Of a stretch of DNA of 64,000 nucleotides, positions 17,804 to 25,960 are shown piece by piece. The stretch spans positions 1,550,001 through 1,614,000 of the forward strand of contig JAZGVH010000002.1 in the NCBI GenBank assembly GCA_039889245.1, in the 5' to 3' direction. Under the pieces are notes generated by a model. The model worked only from the letters and a program-made list of their open reading frames with translations, was not told where the DNA came from and made no database searches. Made by a program: the position numbers and the translations under genes. Position 1 is the stretch's first letter, and each line of letters starts with the position of its first letter. This DNA comes from Dermatophilaceae bacterium Soc4.6. GTDB taxonomy: Bacteria > Actinomycetota > Actinomycetes > Actinomycetales > Dermatophilaceae.

Positions 17804-18636
17804 CGGCCCCACCCACGACCGCGACGGGCCCCGGGCCGGCCCCGGTCGACGACGTCCTGCCCCGGTCGGCCCACGTCGAGCAGGTCATGGGCCTGCCCGT
17901 CAGCATCCACGTGCGCGGACCGCGAGCCCGTGACGCCGCGGCCACCGCCGCGGTCACCGGCGCCTTCGCCCGCCTGCGCGCCGACGACGCGCAGTTCAGC
18001 ACCTACCGTCCCGACAGCGAGGTCAGCCGGGTGCAGCGCGGGCAGCTGCCCGTCGCGGACGCCAGCCCCCGGCTGCGCCTCGTGGCCGCCCTGTGCCACG
18101 AGGCGTCGCAGCGCACCGACGGAGCCTTCTCGGCCTGGCTCCCACGAGATGGTCGACCGGTCTTCGACCCCACCGGCCTGGTCAAGGGCTGGGCCGTGCA
18201 GGAGGCCTTCGAGGCCCTCCAGACCGACCTGCGCCCCCTCGGTGCGCACGACGTGCTCGTCGTCGCCGGGGGCGACGTCGCGCTCACCTGCGCCCGCACC
18301 GACACCCCCGACTGGGTCGTCGGGGTCGAGGACCCGCGCGAGCGCACCTCGCTGCTCCTGCAGCTACCGATGCGGGTGGGGGCCGTCGCGACGTCAGGCA
18401 CGGCGGCCCGTGGGCTGCACGTGCTCGACCCGCGCACCGGGTCACCCGCGGCGAGCCTGCTGTCGGCCACCGTCGTGGGACCACGCCTGATGTGGGCCGA
18501 CGTCGACGCCACCGCACTGCTCGCCGCCGGTGGCCAGGCCCCGTGGTTCACCGCTCGCCCCGAGCACGCAGCACTCGTGGTGCGCCCCGACGGCAGCACC
18601 CAGCGCCTCGGCGGAAGGGCCGACGCCGAGCCCTGA
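17800..18636 (+). CDS. apbE: FAD:protein FMN transferase (ApbE)
   Basis: A 278-residue ApbE-family enzyme that transfers FMN from FAD to a threonine of the neighbouring FMN-binding protein. Visible blocks are FSTYRPDSEVSRVQRG, DPTGLVKGWAVQEA, VVAGGDVA and ATSGTAARGLHVLDPRTG, followed by WADVDATAL for the metal site. No signal peptide or lipobox is seen, so it may act in the cytosol, or the export signal is atypical. The GTG overlaps the previous stop, so synthesis is coupled. Confidence 0.85.
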   Translation: MTAPPTTATGPGPAPVDDVLPRSAHVEQVMGLPVSIHVRGPRARDAAATAAVTGAFARLRADDAQFSTYRPDSEVSRVQRGQLPVADASPRLRLVAALCHEASQRTDGAFSAWLPRDGRPVFDPTGLVKGWAVQEAFEALQTDLRPLGAHDVLVVAGGDVALTCARTDTPDWVVGVEDPRERTSLLLQLPMRVGAVATSGTAARGLHVLDPRTGSPAASLLSATVVGPRLMWADVDATALLAAGGQAPWFTARPEHAALVVRPDGSTQRLGGRADAEP

Positions 18637-18663
18637 CCGACGCAGGACCGAGCCCTCACCGAG

Positions 18664-18948
18664 TCAGGACCCGAGGTGCCCGAGCCGCAGCACGGTCTCG
18701 GCCACCTGCACCAGGGGGACGTTGGTGTCCTGGCTGAGCCGGCGCAGCAGGGCGAGCGCCTCGTCGTAGCCGAGCCCCCGCTCGTGCATGACCACGCCCA
18801 CGGACGCCCCGATCTGCCGGTTGGAGACCACCGCCCGCCGCAGGGTGACGACCTCGTGACACAGCTCGTCCGCAGTCATCACCCGCAGGGCGTCGACCTG
18901 TGCGGTCTCGAGCTCGTCCGGGGGCACGGACCGGCTGGCGGAGGGCAT
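18664..18948 (-). CDS. ANTAR-domain protein
   Basis: A 94-residue protein that is almost only an ANTAR domain (about residues 33-90): VSNRQIGASVGVVMHERGLG, YDEALALLRRLSQDTNVPL and VQVAETVL. ANTAR domains bind paired RNA hairpins and prevent transcription termination. Usually a GAF or receiver domain is fused; here there is none, so another protein may supply the signal. It converges with the apbE operon. The start is placed at ATG 18948, with a charged N-tail. Confidence 0.75.
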   Translation of the reverse strand: MPSASRSVPPDELETAQVDALRVMTADELCHEVVTLRRAVVSNRQIGASVGVVMHERGLGYDEALALLRRLSQDTNVPLVQVAETVLRLGHLGS

Positions 18949-18988
18949 GGCCGTCGGTCCGTCAGCCCGGCTGGGGCTCGGTCAGCCC

Positions 18989-19010
18989 CCCGGGCGCGGC
19001 TGCGCCCGGG
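18989..19010. other. Hairpin in the ANTAR/glycosyltransferase divergent gap
   Basis: CCCGGGCGC pairs perfectly with GCGCCCGGG around a 4-base loop. It lies 41 bases upstream of the ANTAR start, on the 5' side of both divergent genes. The loop does not show the six-base A/G pattern known for ANTAR targets, so an attenuator role is only a possibility. The rest of the 308-base gap holds a 17 bp tandem repeat. Confidence 0.4.
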
Positions 19011-19202
19011 TCTCGCCCGCACCTGGTGGTCTGCACGCCCCGAGTATGGCGCACCCCTGGTCCGTGGCCCGGGCTGGATCCGTTGCTGACTCTTTCCTGC
19101 CGATGGCCTTTGCCGACCACGCCAGATGGGTAGGAGTCGAGGGAGGCCCCTCGGGCCGGGGTTCAGCAGCGAGCTCCGGCCCCAGGGTCCTCGTCGGCGT
19201 CG

Positions 19203-19236
19203 GCCACCTGCGCCAACCCGCCACCTGCGCCAGCCC
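19203..19236. repeat. 17 bp tandem duplication
   Basis: GCCACCTGCGCCAACCC is followed directly by a copy with one change (A to G). It lies 20 bases before the next start codon in the leader of the glycosyltransferase gene. Confidence 0.7.
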
Positions 19237-19256
19237 GCCTCAGACGAAGGGCCCTC

Positions 19257-20291
19257 ATGCCTTCCCCCCATCCCGCGTCTCCGCCCGTGGGCGCGCGGCA
19301 GCCGGTCGGCTGGTACGCCCACCACAGCGGGGCCGGCCACGTCACCCGAGCCGTCCTGGTCGCCGCGTCGATGAGCACCCCCGTCACCATCCTCAGCTCG
19401 GCGCCCCGCCCGGCGCACTGGCCGGCCGACCGGTGGGTGGACCTGCCCGACGACGCGGCCCCCGGGGGGATCGACCACACCGCGGGGGGAGCGCTCCACT
19501 GGGCGCCCACCGGCCACGCCGGCTACCGCGACCGGATGGCGACGCTGGCGCAGTGGATCGGCACCCACCGGCCGCCCCTGCTCGTGGTCGACGTCTCGGT
19601 CGAGGTGACCCTGCTCGCGCGCCTGCTCGGGGTGCCCACCGCCGTGACCCTCATGGCGGGTGACCGCACGGACCGGCCCCACCAGCTGGCCTACGACGCC
19701 GCCTCGGCCCTCGTGGCGGCCTGGCCCCCCCTCGCCGGCGAGGCTCCGGTGACCGGCCTGCGCGAGCAGTGGCGGGAGCGGACGACGTATGCCGGGGCCT
19801 TCTCCCGCTTCGACCACCTGACCCCCGGTCCACCCCCGGGGGGACGGCACGTCACGGTGCTGTGGGGCTCCGGGCGGTCGCCCGGGACGCGGGCCCGGTT
19901 GCTGGCGGCCCAGCAGGCCACCCCCGGCTGGCACTGGTCGTCGTGCGAGGGCCTGGGGGCTGACGAGGTGTGGGCCCGGCTCCAGTCGGCCGACGTGGTC
20001 GTCACCCACGCCGGGCAGAACGCCCTCGCCGAGGTCGCCGCGTCAACGCGACCCGCCGTCGTCCTGCCCCAGCCCCGCCCCCACGACGAGCAGCACCGGC
20101 TGGCCCGGTCGCTCGCCAGCCTCGGCATCGTGGGTGTCGAGCGCGACTGGCCGGCCGACGCGCAGTGGCCGGGCCTTCTCGAGGCACGCCGCACCTCCCC
20201 ACCCACTCCGTGGTCACGCTGGAGCGACCGTCAGGGCGCCCAGCGGCTCGCCGACCACCTCGACGCCCTCGCGGCCCGGTGCGCGGCATGA
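19257..20291 (+). CDS. MurG/GT28-like glycosyltransferase
   Basis: A 344-residue GT-B enzyme. The N-terminus has the acceptor-side loop GWYAHHSGAGHVTRAVLVA; the C-terminal half has VTVLWGSGRSPGTRARLL and the donor-binding block VVVTHAGQNALAEVAASTRPAVVLPQ. This resembles MurG-like and family 28 transferases. No membrane segment is present. It is the first of four coupled or adjacent glycosyltransferases; its TGA overlaps the ATG of the next gene. GAAGG stands six bases upstream of the ATG. Confidence 0.75.
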   Translation: MPSPHPASPPVGARQPVGWYAHHSGAGHVTRAVLVAASMSTPVTILSSAPRPAHWPADRWVDLPDDAAPGGIDHTAGGALHWAPTGHAGYRDRMATLAQWIGTHRPPLLVVDVSVEVTLLARLLGVPTAVTLMAGDRTDRPHQLAYDAASALVAAWPPLAGEAPVTGLREQWRERTTYAGAFSRFDHLTPGPPPGGRHVTVLWGSGRSPGTRARLLAAQQATPGWHWSSCEGLGADEVWARLQSADVVVTHAGQNALAEVAASTRPAVVLPQPRPHDEQHRLARSLASLGIVGVERDWPADAQWPGLLEARRTSPPTPWSRWSDRQGAQRLADHLDALAARCAA

Positions 20292-21202
20292 CGCGCCCCG
20301 CCCACCCGGTCGTCGCGGTCCTCACCATCGCCCACGGACGCCACGACCACCTGGCCGGCCAGCTCAGGGCCCTGCTCCGCAGCGACCTGCGGCCCGACCT
20401 CTACGTCGTCGCCGCGATGGACGACCCGCAGATCCGTGACGTCGTCGCCGCGGCCGACGGCGTCGCCGGTCGCACGGTGGTCGTCGACGTGCCCACCACG
20501 GGAGGGACCCTGCCCCTGGCGGCAGCTCGAAACGCCGCCGCCGCTGCGGCGATCGGGGCCGGGGCCGACGTGCTCGTCGTGCTCGACGTCGACTGCCTGC
20601 CCTCCCCCGACCTGGTGCGCACCTACCGTGACGCCCTCGCCCACCTCGACCGCCTCGAACCCACCAACGGGTCTGCTGGGTCTCCCGGGCCAGCCGTGGT
20701 CTCCGGCCCCGTGCACTACCTCCCACCCCGCTCTCCCGGCGGGTACGCCGCCGCCGACCTCGCCGCGTCGACGCCCCACCCGGCGCGACCGCGGGTCGCG
20801 CCCGGCGACCCCGTACGGGCTGATGACGTGCTGCTCTTCTGGTCGCTCTCCTTCGCCGTGACCAGCGCGGCCTGGGAGCAGATCGGGGGCTTCGACGAGG
20901 GCTACCGCGGCTACGGCGGCGAGGACACCGACTTCGCCATGCTCCTCGAGCGGGCCGGGGGAGCCCTCTGGTGGGTCGCCGGAGCCGTCGCCCACCACCA
21001 GCACCACGAGGTCGACAGCCCACCGGTGCGCCACCTGGCCGACATCGTGCGCAACAGCAACCGCTTCGAGGGACGCTGGGGCTTCTACCCGATGGGCGGG
21101 TGGCTCGACGCCTTCGCCGACGCGGGCCTCGTCACGCGAGCAGGGACTCCCGCGCGGTGGATGCTGACAGCTGCCGGCGATAGAGCTGCTCGTAGCCGCT
21201 GA
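20288..21202 (+). CDS. Family 2 glycosyltransferase with galactosyltransferase-like C-terminal motif
   Basis: A 304-residue GT-A enzyme. It has VAVLTIAHGRHDHLAGQ at the start, VLVVLDVDCLPSPDL for the DXD-like metal site, and the C-terminal WEQIGGFDEGYRGYGGEDTDFAML block of the Glyco_transf_7C type. It is coupled to the GT28-like gene by an ATGA overlap. The last 71 bases overlap the 3' end of the opposing GT4 gene. Acceptor and sugar are unknown. Confidence 0.75.
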   Translation: MTRPAHPVVAVLTIAHGRHDHLAGQLRALLRSDLRPDLYVVAAMDDPQIRDVVAAADGVAGRTVVVDVPTTGGTLPLAAARNAAAAAAIGAGADVLVVLDVDCLPSPDLVRTYRDALAHLDRLEPTNGSAGSPGPAVVSGPVHYLPPRSPGGYAAADLAASTPHPARPRVAPGDPVRADDVLLFWSLSFAVTSAAWEQIGGFDEGYRGYGGEDTDFAMLLERAGGALWWVAGAVAHHQHHEVDSPPVRHLADIVRNSNRFEGRWGFYPMGGWLDAFADAGLVTRAGTPARWMLTAAGDRAARSR

Positions 21203-22250
21203 CCATCGCCGACCGGGACAGCCGGGCCTCGGCGCAGGAGCGCACGAGCCCGCGGTCGAGACGCGCCACCCGGTCGACGGCCTCCCCCATCGCGACAGGG
21301 TCGCCCGGGGGCACCAGCTCTCCGAGCAGCGGGGACGACAGCACCTCGGGCACGCCACCGCGGCGGAAGGCCACCACGGGGGTGCCGCACGCGAGCGCCT
21401 CGGCGACGACGAGGCCGAAGGGCTCGTCCCACACGGGGGTGACGAGCGCTGTCGCCGACGAGCCGACGAGGGTCGACAGCTCGGCCGAGGTGAGGTGCCC
21501 GGCATACGCGATGTCGGGGCCGAGGGCGGGGCGCACCCGGTCGTCGAAGTAGCCCTGGTCCTGCACCGGCCCCGCGAGCACCAGCCGTCGCCCGGCCCGG
21601 TGGGCGGCCTCGATGGCGAGGTGCGGCGCCTTCTCGGGCACGATCCGCCCCGACCAGGCCAGGTCGTCACCCCCCGGGCCCGGGCGCCAGACCCGGCAGT
21701 CGACCCCGTTGGGCACGACGTCGACGGGCCCCAGCAGGCTCTCCCACTGCCGCGCCAGGAAGCCGCTCACGGCGCTGAAGGACGACGACCCCCGCTGCCC
21801 CGCCGCCGCCACGGCCGACTCGAGCCACGGTGTCGGTGGCGTGTGCAGGGTCGTCAGCACGGGCTGGGGCAGCGTCTGGGCCATCGCCAGCGGCAGGTAG
21901 TGCAGCGAGTGGTTGTGCACCACGTCGAAGCGGTGGCGCAACCGCCCACCCAGCGCCAGCATGAGGTCGAGGTGCGCGTGGTGCTCGCCGATGAAGTCGG
22001 GGGCCGGCATGGACACGTCACCGGCCGCCGTCGCGCTGGGGTGCCAGCGGGCCGCCGGGAACGACAGCTCGGGGTCACCGCCGTCGGACCCCTCCGCCGC
22101 GAAGAGGGTGACGTGGTGGCCCCTGCTCCGCAGCCCGTGCACCAGGTGCCAGACCAGCGCCTCGAGACCTCCGGCGAAGGGCTGGGTCACGGGGTAGCGC
22201 GACGGGCCGATCACCGCGATCCGCAAGGAAGACCCCTGGCCGCTGCTCAC
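21132..22250 (-). CDS. Family 4 glycosyltransferase
   Basis: A GT-B enzyme of about 372 residues. It has an N-terminal donor/acceptor loop RIAVIGPSRYPVTQPFAGGLE, the centre WSGRIVPEKAPHLAIEAA, and the E-x7-E block DEPFGLVVAEALACGTPVVA typical of GT4 retaining transferases. The start is uncertain. GTG codons at 22250, 22253 and 22256 and a TTG at 22226 are possible, the last giving the family-like start LRIAVIGPSR. It overlaps the converging GT2 gene by 71 bases at the 3' end and is divergent from the next glycosyltransferase. Confidence 0.75.
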   Translation of the reverse strand: MSSGQGSSLRIAVIGPSRYPVTQPFAGGLEALVWHLVHGLRSRGHHVTLFAAEGSDGGDPELSFPAARWHPSATAAGDVSMPAPDFIGEHHAHLDLMLALGGRLRHRFDVVHNHSLHYLPLAMAQTLPQPVLTTLHTPPTPWLESAVAAAGQRGSSSFSAVSGFLARQWESLLGPVDVVPNGVDCRVWRPGPGGDDLAWSGRIVPEKAPHLAIEAAHRAGRRLVLAGPVQDQGYFDDRVRPALGPDIAYAGHLTSAELSTLVGSSATALVTPVWDEPFGLVVAEALACGTPVVAFRRGGVPEVLSSPLLGELVPPGDPVAMGEAVDRVARLDRGLVRSCAEARLSRSAMVSGYEQLYRRQLSASTARESLLA

Positions 22251-22400
22251 CACCACCACCCGCACACCGCGATCACGCGACGACCCTCCCGTCCACCGGG
22301 TCCCGCACGTCGGGCCCGGCTCCTCCATACCCCGGCGGGGTGTGCGGCAACCACGGGGCACGAGGGTGCACGCCCCGCCAGCAACGGGTATGCAGACCCG

Positions 22401-23531
22401 GTGCCTCCCTCACCCACGCTCCATCACCCGCACGCCCGGGCGCGGTCCGAGGCGGTGCGCCTGCTGAGCGTTCCCGCCCGTCACCCCTACGTCGACGCCG
22501 TGCGGCCCCCCGCGACCAGCCGGGTCGCCGAGGACCGCACCGTGGGCTGGGCACCCGACCCCGCGCTCGACCCCGAGGCCGTGGCCGCGTGGGTCCGTGA
22601 CGCCGATGTCGTGCACCTGCACTTCGGCTTCGACCACCTCACGGCTCCCACGGCCCGGGCCTGGCTGCGTGCCCTCGTCGACGCCGGGGTGCCCCTCGTG
22701 CTCACGGTCCACGACCTGCGCAACCCGCACCACCTCGACCCCCGTCGGCACGACGCCGTGCTGACCGAGCTCGTGCGCGGCGCCGCGGCTGTGATCACCC
22801 TCACGCCGGGGGCGGCCGACGAGATCCGCGAGCGCTACGGCCGCACGGCGACCGTCGTCCCCCACCCGACGCTGGTCGACCCCGGACGCACGGACGACGT
22901 CGCGACCGAGCCGGGGCTGGTCACGATGCACCTGAAGTCGTTGCGCACCAACCTCATCGAGCCGATGCGGCTCGTGCGCGCGGCTGCCGTCGGCGCCGCG
23001 CTCGGTGGTGGCCGGCTGAGGGTCGACGTGCACCGGGACGTCGTGGAGGACCCCCGACTCGAGGGCCTCGCCGCCCTCGCATCGGTCGAGCGGGTCGGAG
23101 GGGTCGAGGGGGTCGGGGGGGTCGAGGTCGCGGTGCACGACCGCTACGACGACCTCCAGCTCGAGCGCTACGTGCGGCGCAGCCACGTCACGGTGCTCCC
23201 CCACCGCTGGGGCACGCACTCGGGGTGGCTCGAGCTGGCCCGCGACCTCGGCACCCGCGTGGTCGCCCCCTCCTGCGGGCACTACGTCGAGCAGTGGGCG
23301 GCCGCCTACCCCTACGACCACGACGAGCAGCAGGGCCTCGACGACGAGTCGCTGTCGCGGGCCGTGGCCCGGGCCGTGAGCGACCCGCCACCGGCGGCGG
23401 CCGACCGCGACGGCCGCCTGCGACAGCGCGACGGCGCAGTGGCCACCCACGCCGAGGTGTATGCCGCGGTGCTCGCACGGCGGCCGGCCCCGGTGGGAGA
23501 CCACGGACCCGACCCGCGGGACCGGGCGTGA
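22401..23531 (+). CDS. GT4-like glycosyltransferase
   Basis: A 376-residue GT-B-like protein. Visible blocks are DADVVHLHFGFDHLTA, VLTVHDLRNPHH, GAAAVITLTPGAADEI and VLPHRWGTHSGWLELARDLG in the place of the usual E-x7-E element, so the donor site is divergent. A Gly/Val-rich short repeat (about 23090-23126) lies inside. The GTG at 22401 has no clear ribosome site. Its stop overlaps the start of the following two-domain glycosyltransferase. Confidence 0.65.
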   Translation: MPPSPTLHHPHARARSEAVRLLSVPARHPYVDAVRPPATSRVAEDRTVGWAPDPALDPEAVAAWVRDADVVHLHFGFDHLTAPTARAWLRALVDAGVPLVLTVHDLRNPHHLDPRRHDAVLTELVRGAAAVITLTPGAADEIRERYGRTATVVPHPTLVDPGRTDDVATEPGLVTMHLKSLRTNLIEPMRLVRAAAVGAALGGGRLRVDVHRDVVEDPRLEGLAALASVERVGGVEGVGGVEVAVHDRYDDLQLERYVRRSHVTVLPHRWGTHSGWLELARDLGTRVVAPSCGHYVEQWAAAYPYDHDEQQGLDDESLSRAVARAVSDPPPAAADRDGRLRQRDGAVATHAEVYAAVLARRPAPVGDHGPDPRDRA

Positions 23532-25951
23532 CGTCACCTACCCCGGGCTCTCCGACGCCGACCGCTGACCCGGCCACCCTGCACGTCGTCGTCGGTCCCG
23601 ACGAGCACGGCGTCGTGCTCCACGGCGAGCTCGTGGGGCACGCGTGCGGTGACTGGGTGCTGCGACTGCCGGCCCCGCGACCACTGACCGACGACGAGCT
23701 CGGCACCGCGCGGGTGGTGCACGTGCCGTGGACCGACCGGCTCTTCGGCCGACGGGCGGAGCAGGCACTGGCCGCGTTCGCCGCCCTGACCGAGCCCGTG
23801 CTGCAGCGCGGGCTGTCGCTCTCGGTGACCCTGCACGACCTGCCCGTGGGCGACTCGGCCCTCGAGCAGCGGCGACGCACCGCCTACCGCGGGGTCGTCG
23901 CGCACGCCACCGGTGTCGTCGTCAGCAGCTGGCGCGAGCTCGAGCTCGCGCAGGAGCTGTCGGTGACGGCCAGGAGCCTGCGGTGCATCCCGCTGCCCGT
24001 GCCGTCGTCGATGACCGACGCCGTGGAGGACGCCACGCGCCGCGCCGACGCGACAGCCGGTGACCGACCGTCGGACGTCACCGTGCTGGGCTTCGTCTTC
24101 CCCGACCGCGGTTACGAGCACACCATTGCCGAGCTGCCGACCGGTGTCGACCTCGTCGCGCTCGGCCGCCCGTCCGAGGGTCACGACGACCTGCCGGAGC
24201 AGCTGGCCGAGCTGGCCGCCCGCACCGGGCACCTGATGAGGACAACGGGTTTCGTCGCCGATGCCGACCTGCCCGGGGCCCTGCGCGCCGCCGGGGTGCC
24301 GGTCGCGCCGAACCGTCGGGTCGCGGCGTCGGGGTCGATCGCCGCCTGGGTCGGGGCCGGTCGCCGGCCGCTGGTGCCCGACACGGCATACGCCCGGGAG
24401 CTGGCGGCGCGGTGGCCGGGCGCCCTGCGCCTCTACGACGCCGACGCGCCCGGCGCGCTGAGGCGCGAGATCGAGGCCACGGTCGTCGACCCCTCGCTCA
24501 CCTGGCTGCCGCCGGGCACCCGCACGGGGCCGGACACGCGAGAGGTGGCGCGCGCCTACGCGACACACCTGGCCGCGTGCCTTCCGCCGGCTGCCCTCCC
24601 GCTGGGGGGCGACCGCTGGGTCGTGCCCGACAACCGCTGGGACCTGCTCGACGGGCGCCGGCCGGACACCGCGCCCACCGTCAGCGTGGTGGTGCCGCAC
24701 CACGAGGCCCAAGCCGACCTCGACCTCGTGCTCACGGCCCTGACGCTGCAGGACCACCCGGCCACGCGCCTGCAGGTGGTCGTCGCCGACGACGGGTCGC
24801 GCGTGCTGCCCGACACCCGCGCCGCCGGCGGTCTCGACGTGCGGGTCGTGCGACAGCAGCGGGCCGGCTTCCGCGCCGCGGCCGCCCGCAACCTCGGCGC
24901 GGCGGCGGCAGAGGGTCACGTCGTGGCGTTCCTCGACGGCGACACCGTGCCCGAGCCGGGCTACCTGCGGGCACTCACCCGGCTGCCTGCCCTGCTCCCC
25001 GACGCGCTCACGGTCGGCCGGCGGCGGCACGCCGACCTGGGCGGCTGGTCACCGGCGCGCCTGCGGGCGTGGCTGACCCGCGGTGGGCCGCCACCGCGCG
25101 AGCTCACCGAGCCCACCTGGCTGCGCGACGGCTACCGCGAGCACCGCGACCTGCTCGACGTCGACAGCCGCAGCCACCGTTACGTCATCTCCGCCGTCAT
25201 GGCCCTGCACCGCGACCTGCTCACCGAGCTGGGCGGCTTCGACGAGCGCTTCTCCTCCTACGGGGGGGAGGACTGGCAGCTGGCCCATCGGGCGTATGCG
25301 GCGGGAGCGGTCCTCGCCCACGTCCCCGCCGCCGTGGCCTGGCACGACGGGCCCGAGTGGGGCGAGCGCGTGAGCGACCCGGCGGCGGCGCGGGAGGTGA
25401 AGAACCTCGAGACCCTGGCCCTCGCCGCGCTCTTGCCCGACCCGAAGGCCCGCGGCGGTGGGCAGTGGGACCGGCCGGCCCTCGTCGTCGTGCTCGGGTT
25501 CGCCGACCCGGTCGAGGTCCTCGCCACGAGCCGTGCGGCCCTGTCCGGCGACACCGACGCGGGCATCTGGGTCGACCACCCCGACGCAGCGGGCACCGTG
25601 GCCCTGCTCGGCGACCGACGCGTCACCGCGGGCGTGCCTCCGCCCGACGTGCTGGCCGGGGCGCTGGCGGTGCTGTACCTCGACGCCCCGGCGCGGGTGA
25701 CCGGTCTGAGCGAGCTCGTCGAGCTGACTGCGGCCCACGGCGTGGTCGGTCTGCCCACGGGGCGGCTCGAGTCGAGCCGGTCCACCCGCCGCACCAGGCG
25801 CTGGGCCGCTCGGCTCGGGCAGGACGAGCCCGTCCTGTCGGCCCGGCTCTTCGGTGCGGTGGACCGGGCGGCCCCGCGCCCCAGCCGACCGGTCGACCTG
25901 GCCCACGAGCTCGCGGCGCTCCGCCGTGGGGCCGGGTCGATGCGGCGCTGA
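23528..25951 (+). CDS. Two-domain glycosyltransferase (GT-B-like half plus GT2 half)
   Basis: An 807-residue protein. The first about 370 residues look like a GT4-type half related to the preceding gene (LSVTLHDLPVGDS, ATGVVVSSWRELELA, VTVLGFVFPDRGYEHTI). Residues about 380-640 are a GT2 domain: VSVVVPHHEAQADLDLVL, VVADDGS, GHVVAFLDGDTVPEPGYL, and ELGGFDERFSSYGGEDWQLAHRA. A C-terminal about 150 residues has no recognised domain. It may add two different sugars to one chain. The GTG overlaps the previous stop (GTGA). It converges with the repeat protein gene, 9 bases away. Confidence 0.75.
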   Translation: MTSPTPGSPTPTADPATLHVVVGPDEHGVVLHGELVGHACGDWVLRLPAPRPLTDDELGTARVVHVPWTDRLFGRRAEQALAAFAALTEPVLQRGLSLSVTLHDLPVGDSALEQRRRTAYRGVVAHATGVVVSSWRELELAQELSVTARSLRCIPLPVPSSMTDAVEDATRRADATAGDRPSDVTVLGFVFPDRGYEHTIAELPTGVDLVALGRPSEGHDDLPEQLAELAARTGHLMRTTGFVADADLPGALRAAGVPVAPNRRVAASGSIAAWVGAGRRPLVPDTAYARELAARWPGALRLYDADAPGALRREIEATVVDPSLTWLPPGTRTGPDTREVARAYATHLAACLPPAALPLGGDRWVVPDNRWDLLDGRRPDTAPTVSVVVPHHEAQADLDLVLTALTLQDHPATRLQVVVADDGSRVLPDTRAAGGLDVRVVRQQRAGFRAAAARNLGAAAAEGHVVAFLDGDTVPEPGYLRALTRLPALLPDALTVGRRRHADLGGWSPARLRAWLTRGGPPPRELTEPTWLRDGYREHRDLLDVDSRSHRYVISAVMALHRDLLTELGGFDERFSSYGGEDWQLAHRAYAAGAVLAHVPAAVAWHDGPEWGERVSDPAAAREVKNLETLALAALLPDPKARGGGQWDRPALVVVLGFADPVEVLATSRAALSGDTDAGIWVDHPDAAGTVALLGDRRVTAGVPPPDVLAGALAVLYLDAPARVTGLSELVELTAAHGVVGLPTGRLESSRSTRRTRRWAARLGQDEPVLSARLFGAVDRAAPRPSRPVDLAHELAALRRGAGSMRR

Positions 25952-25960
25952 GGACCTGCG

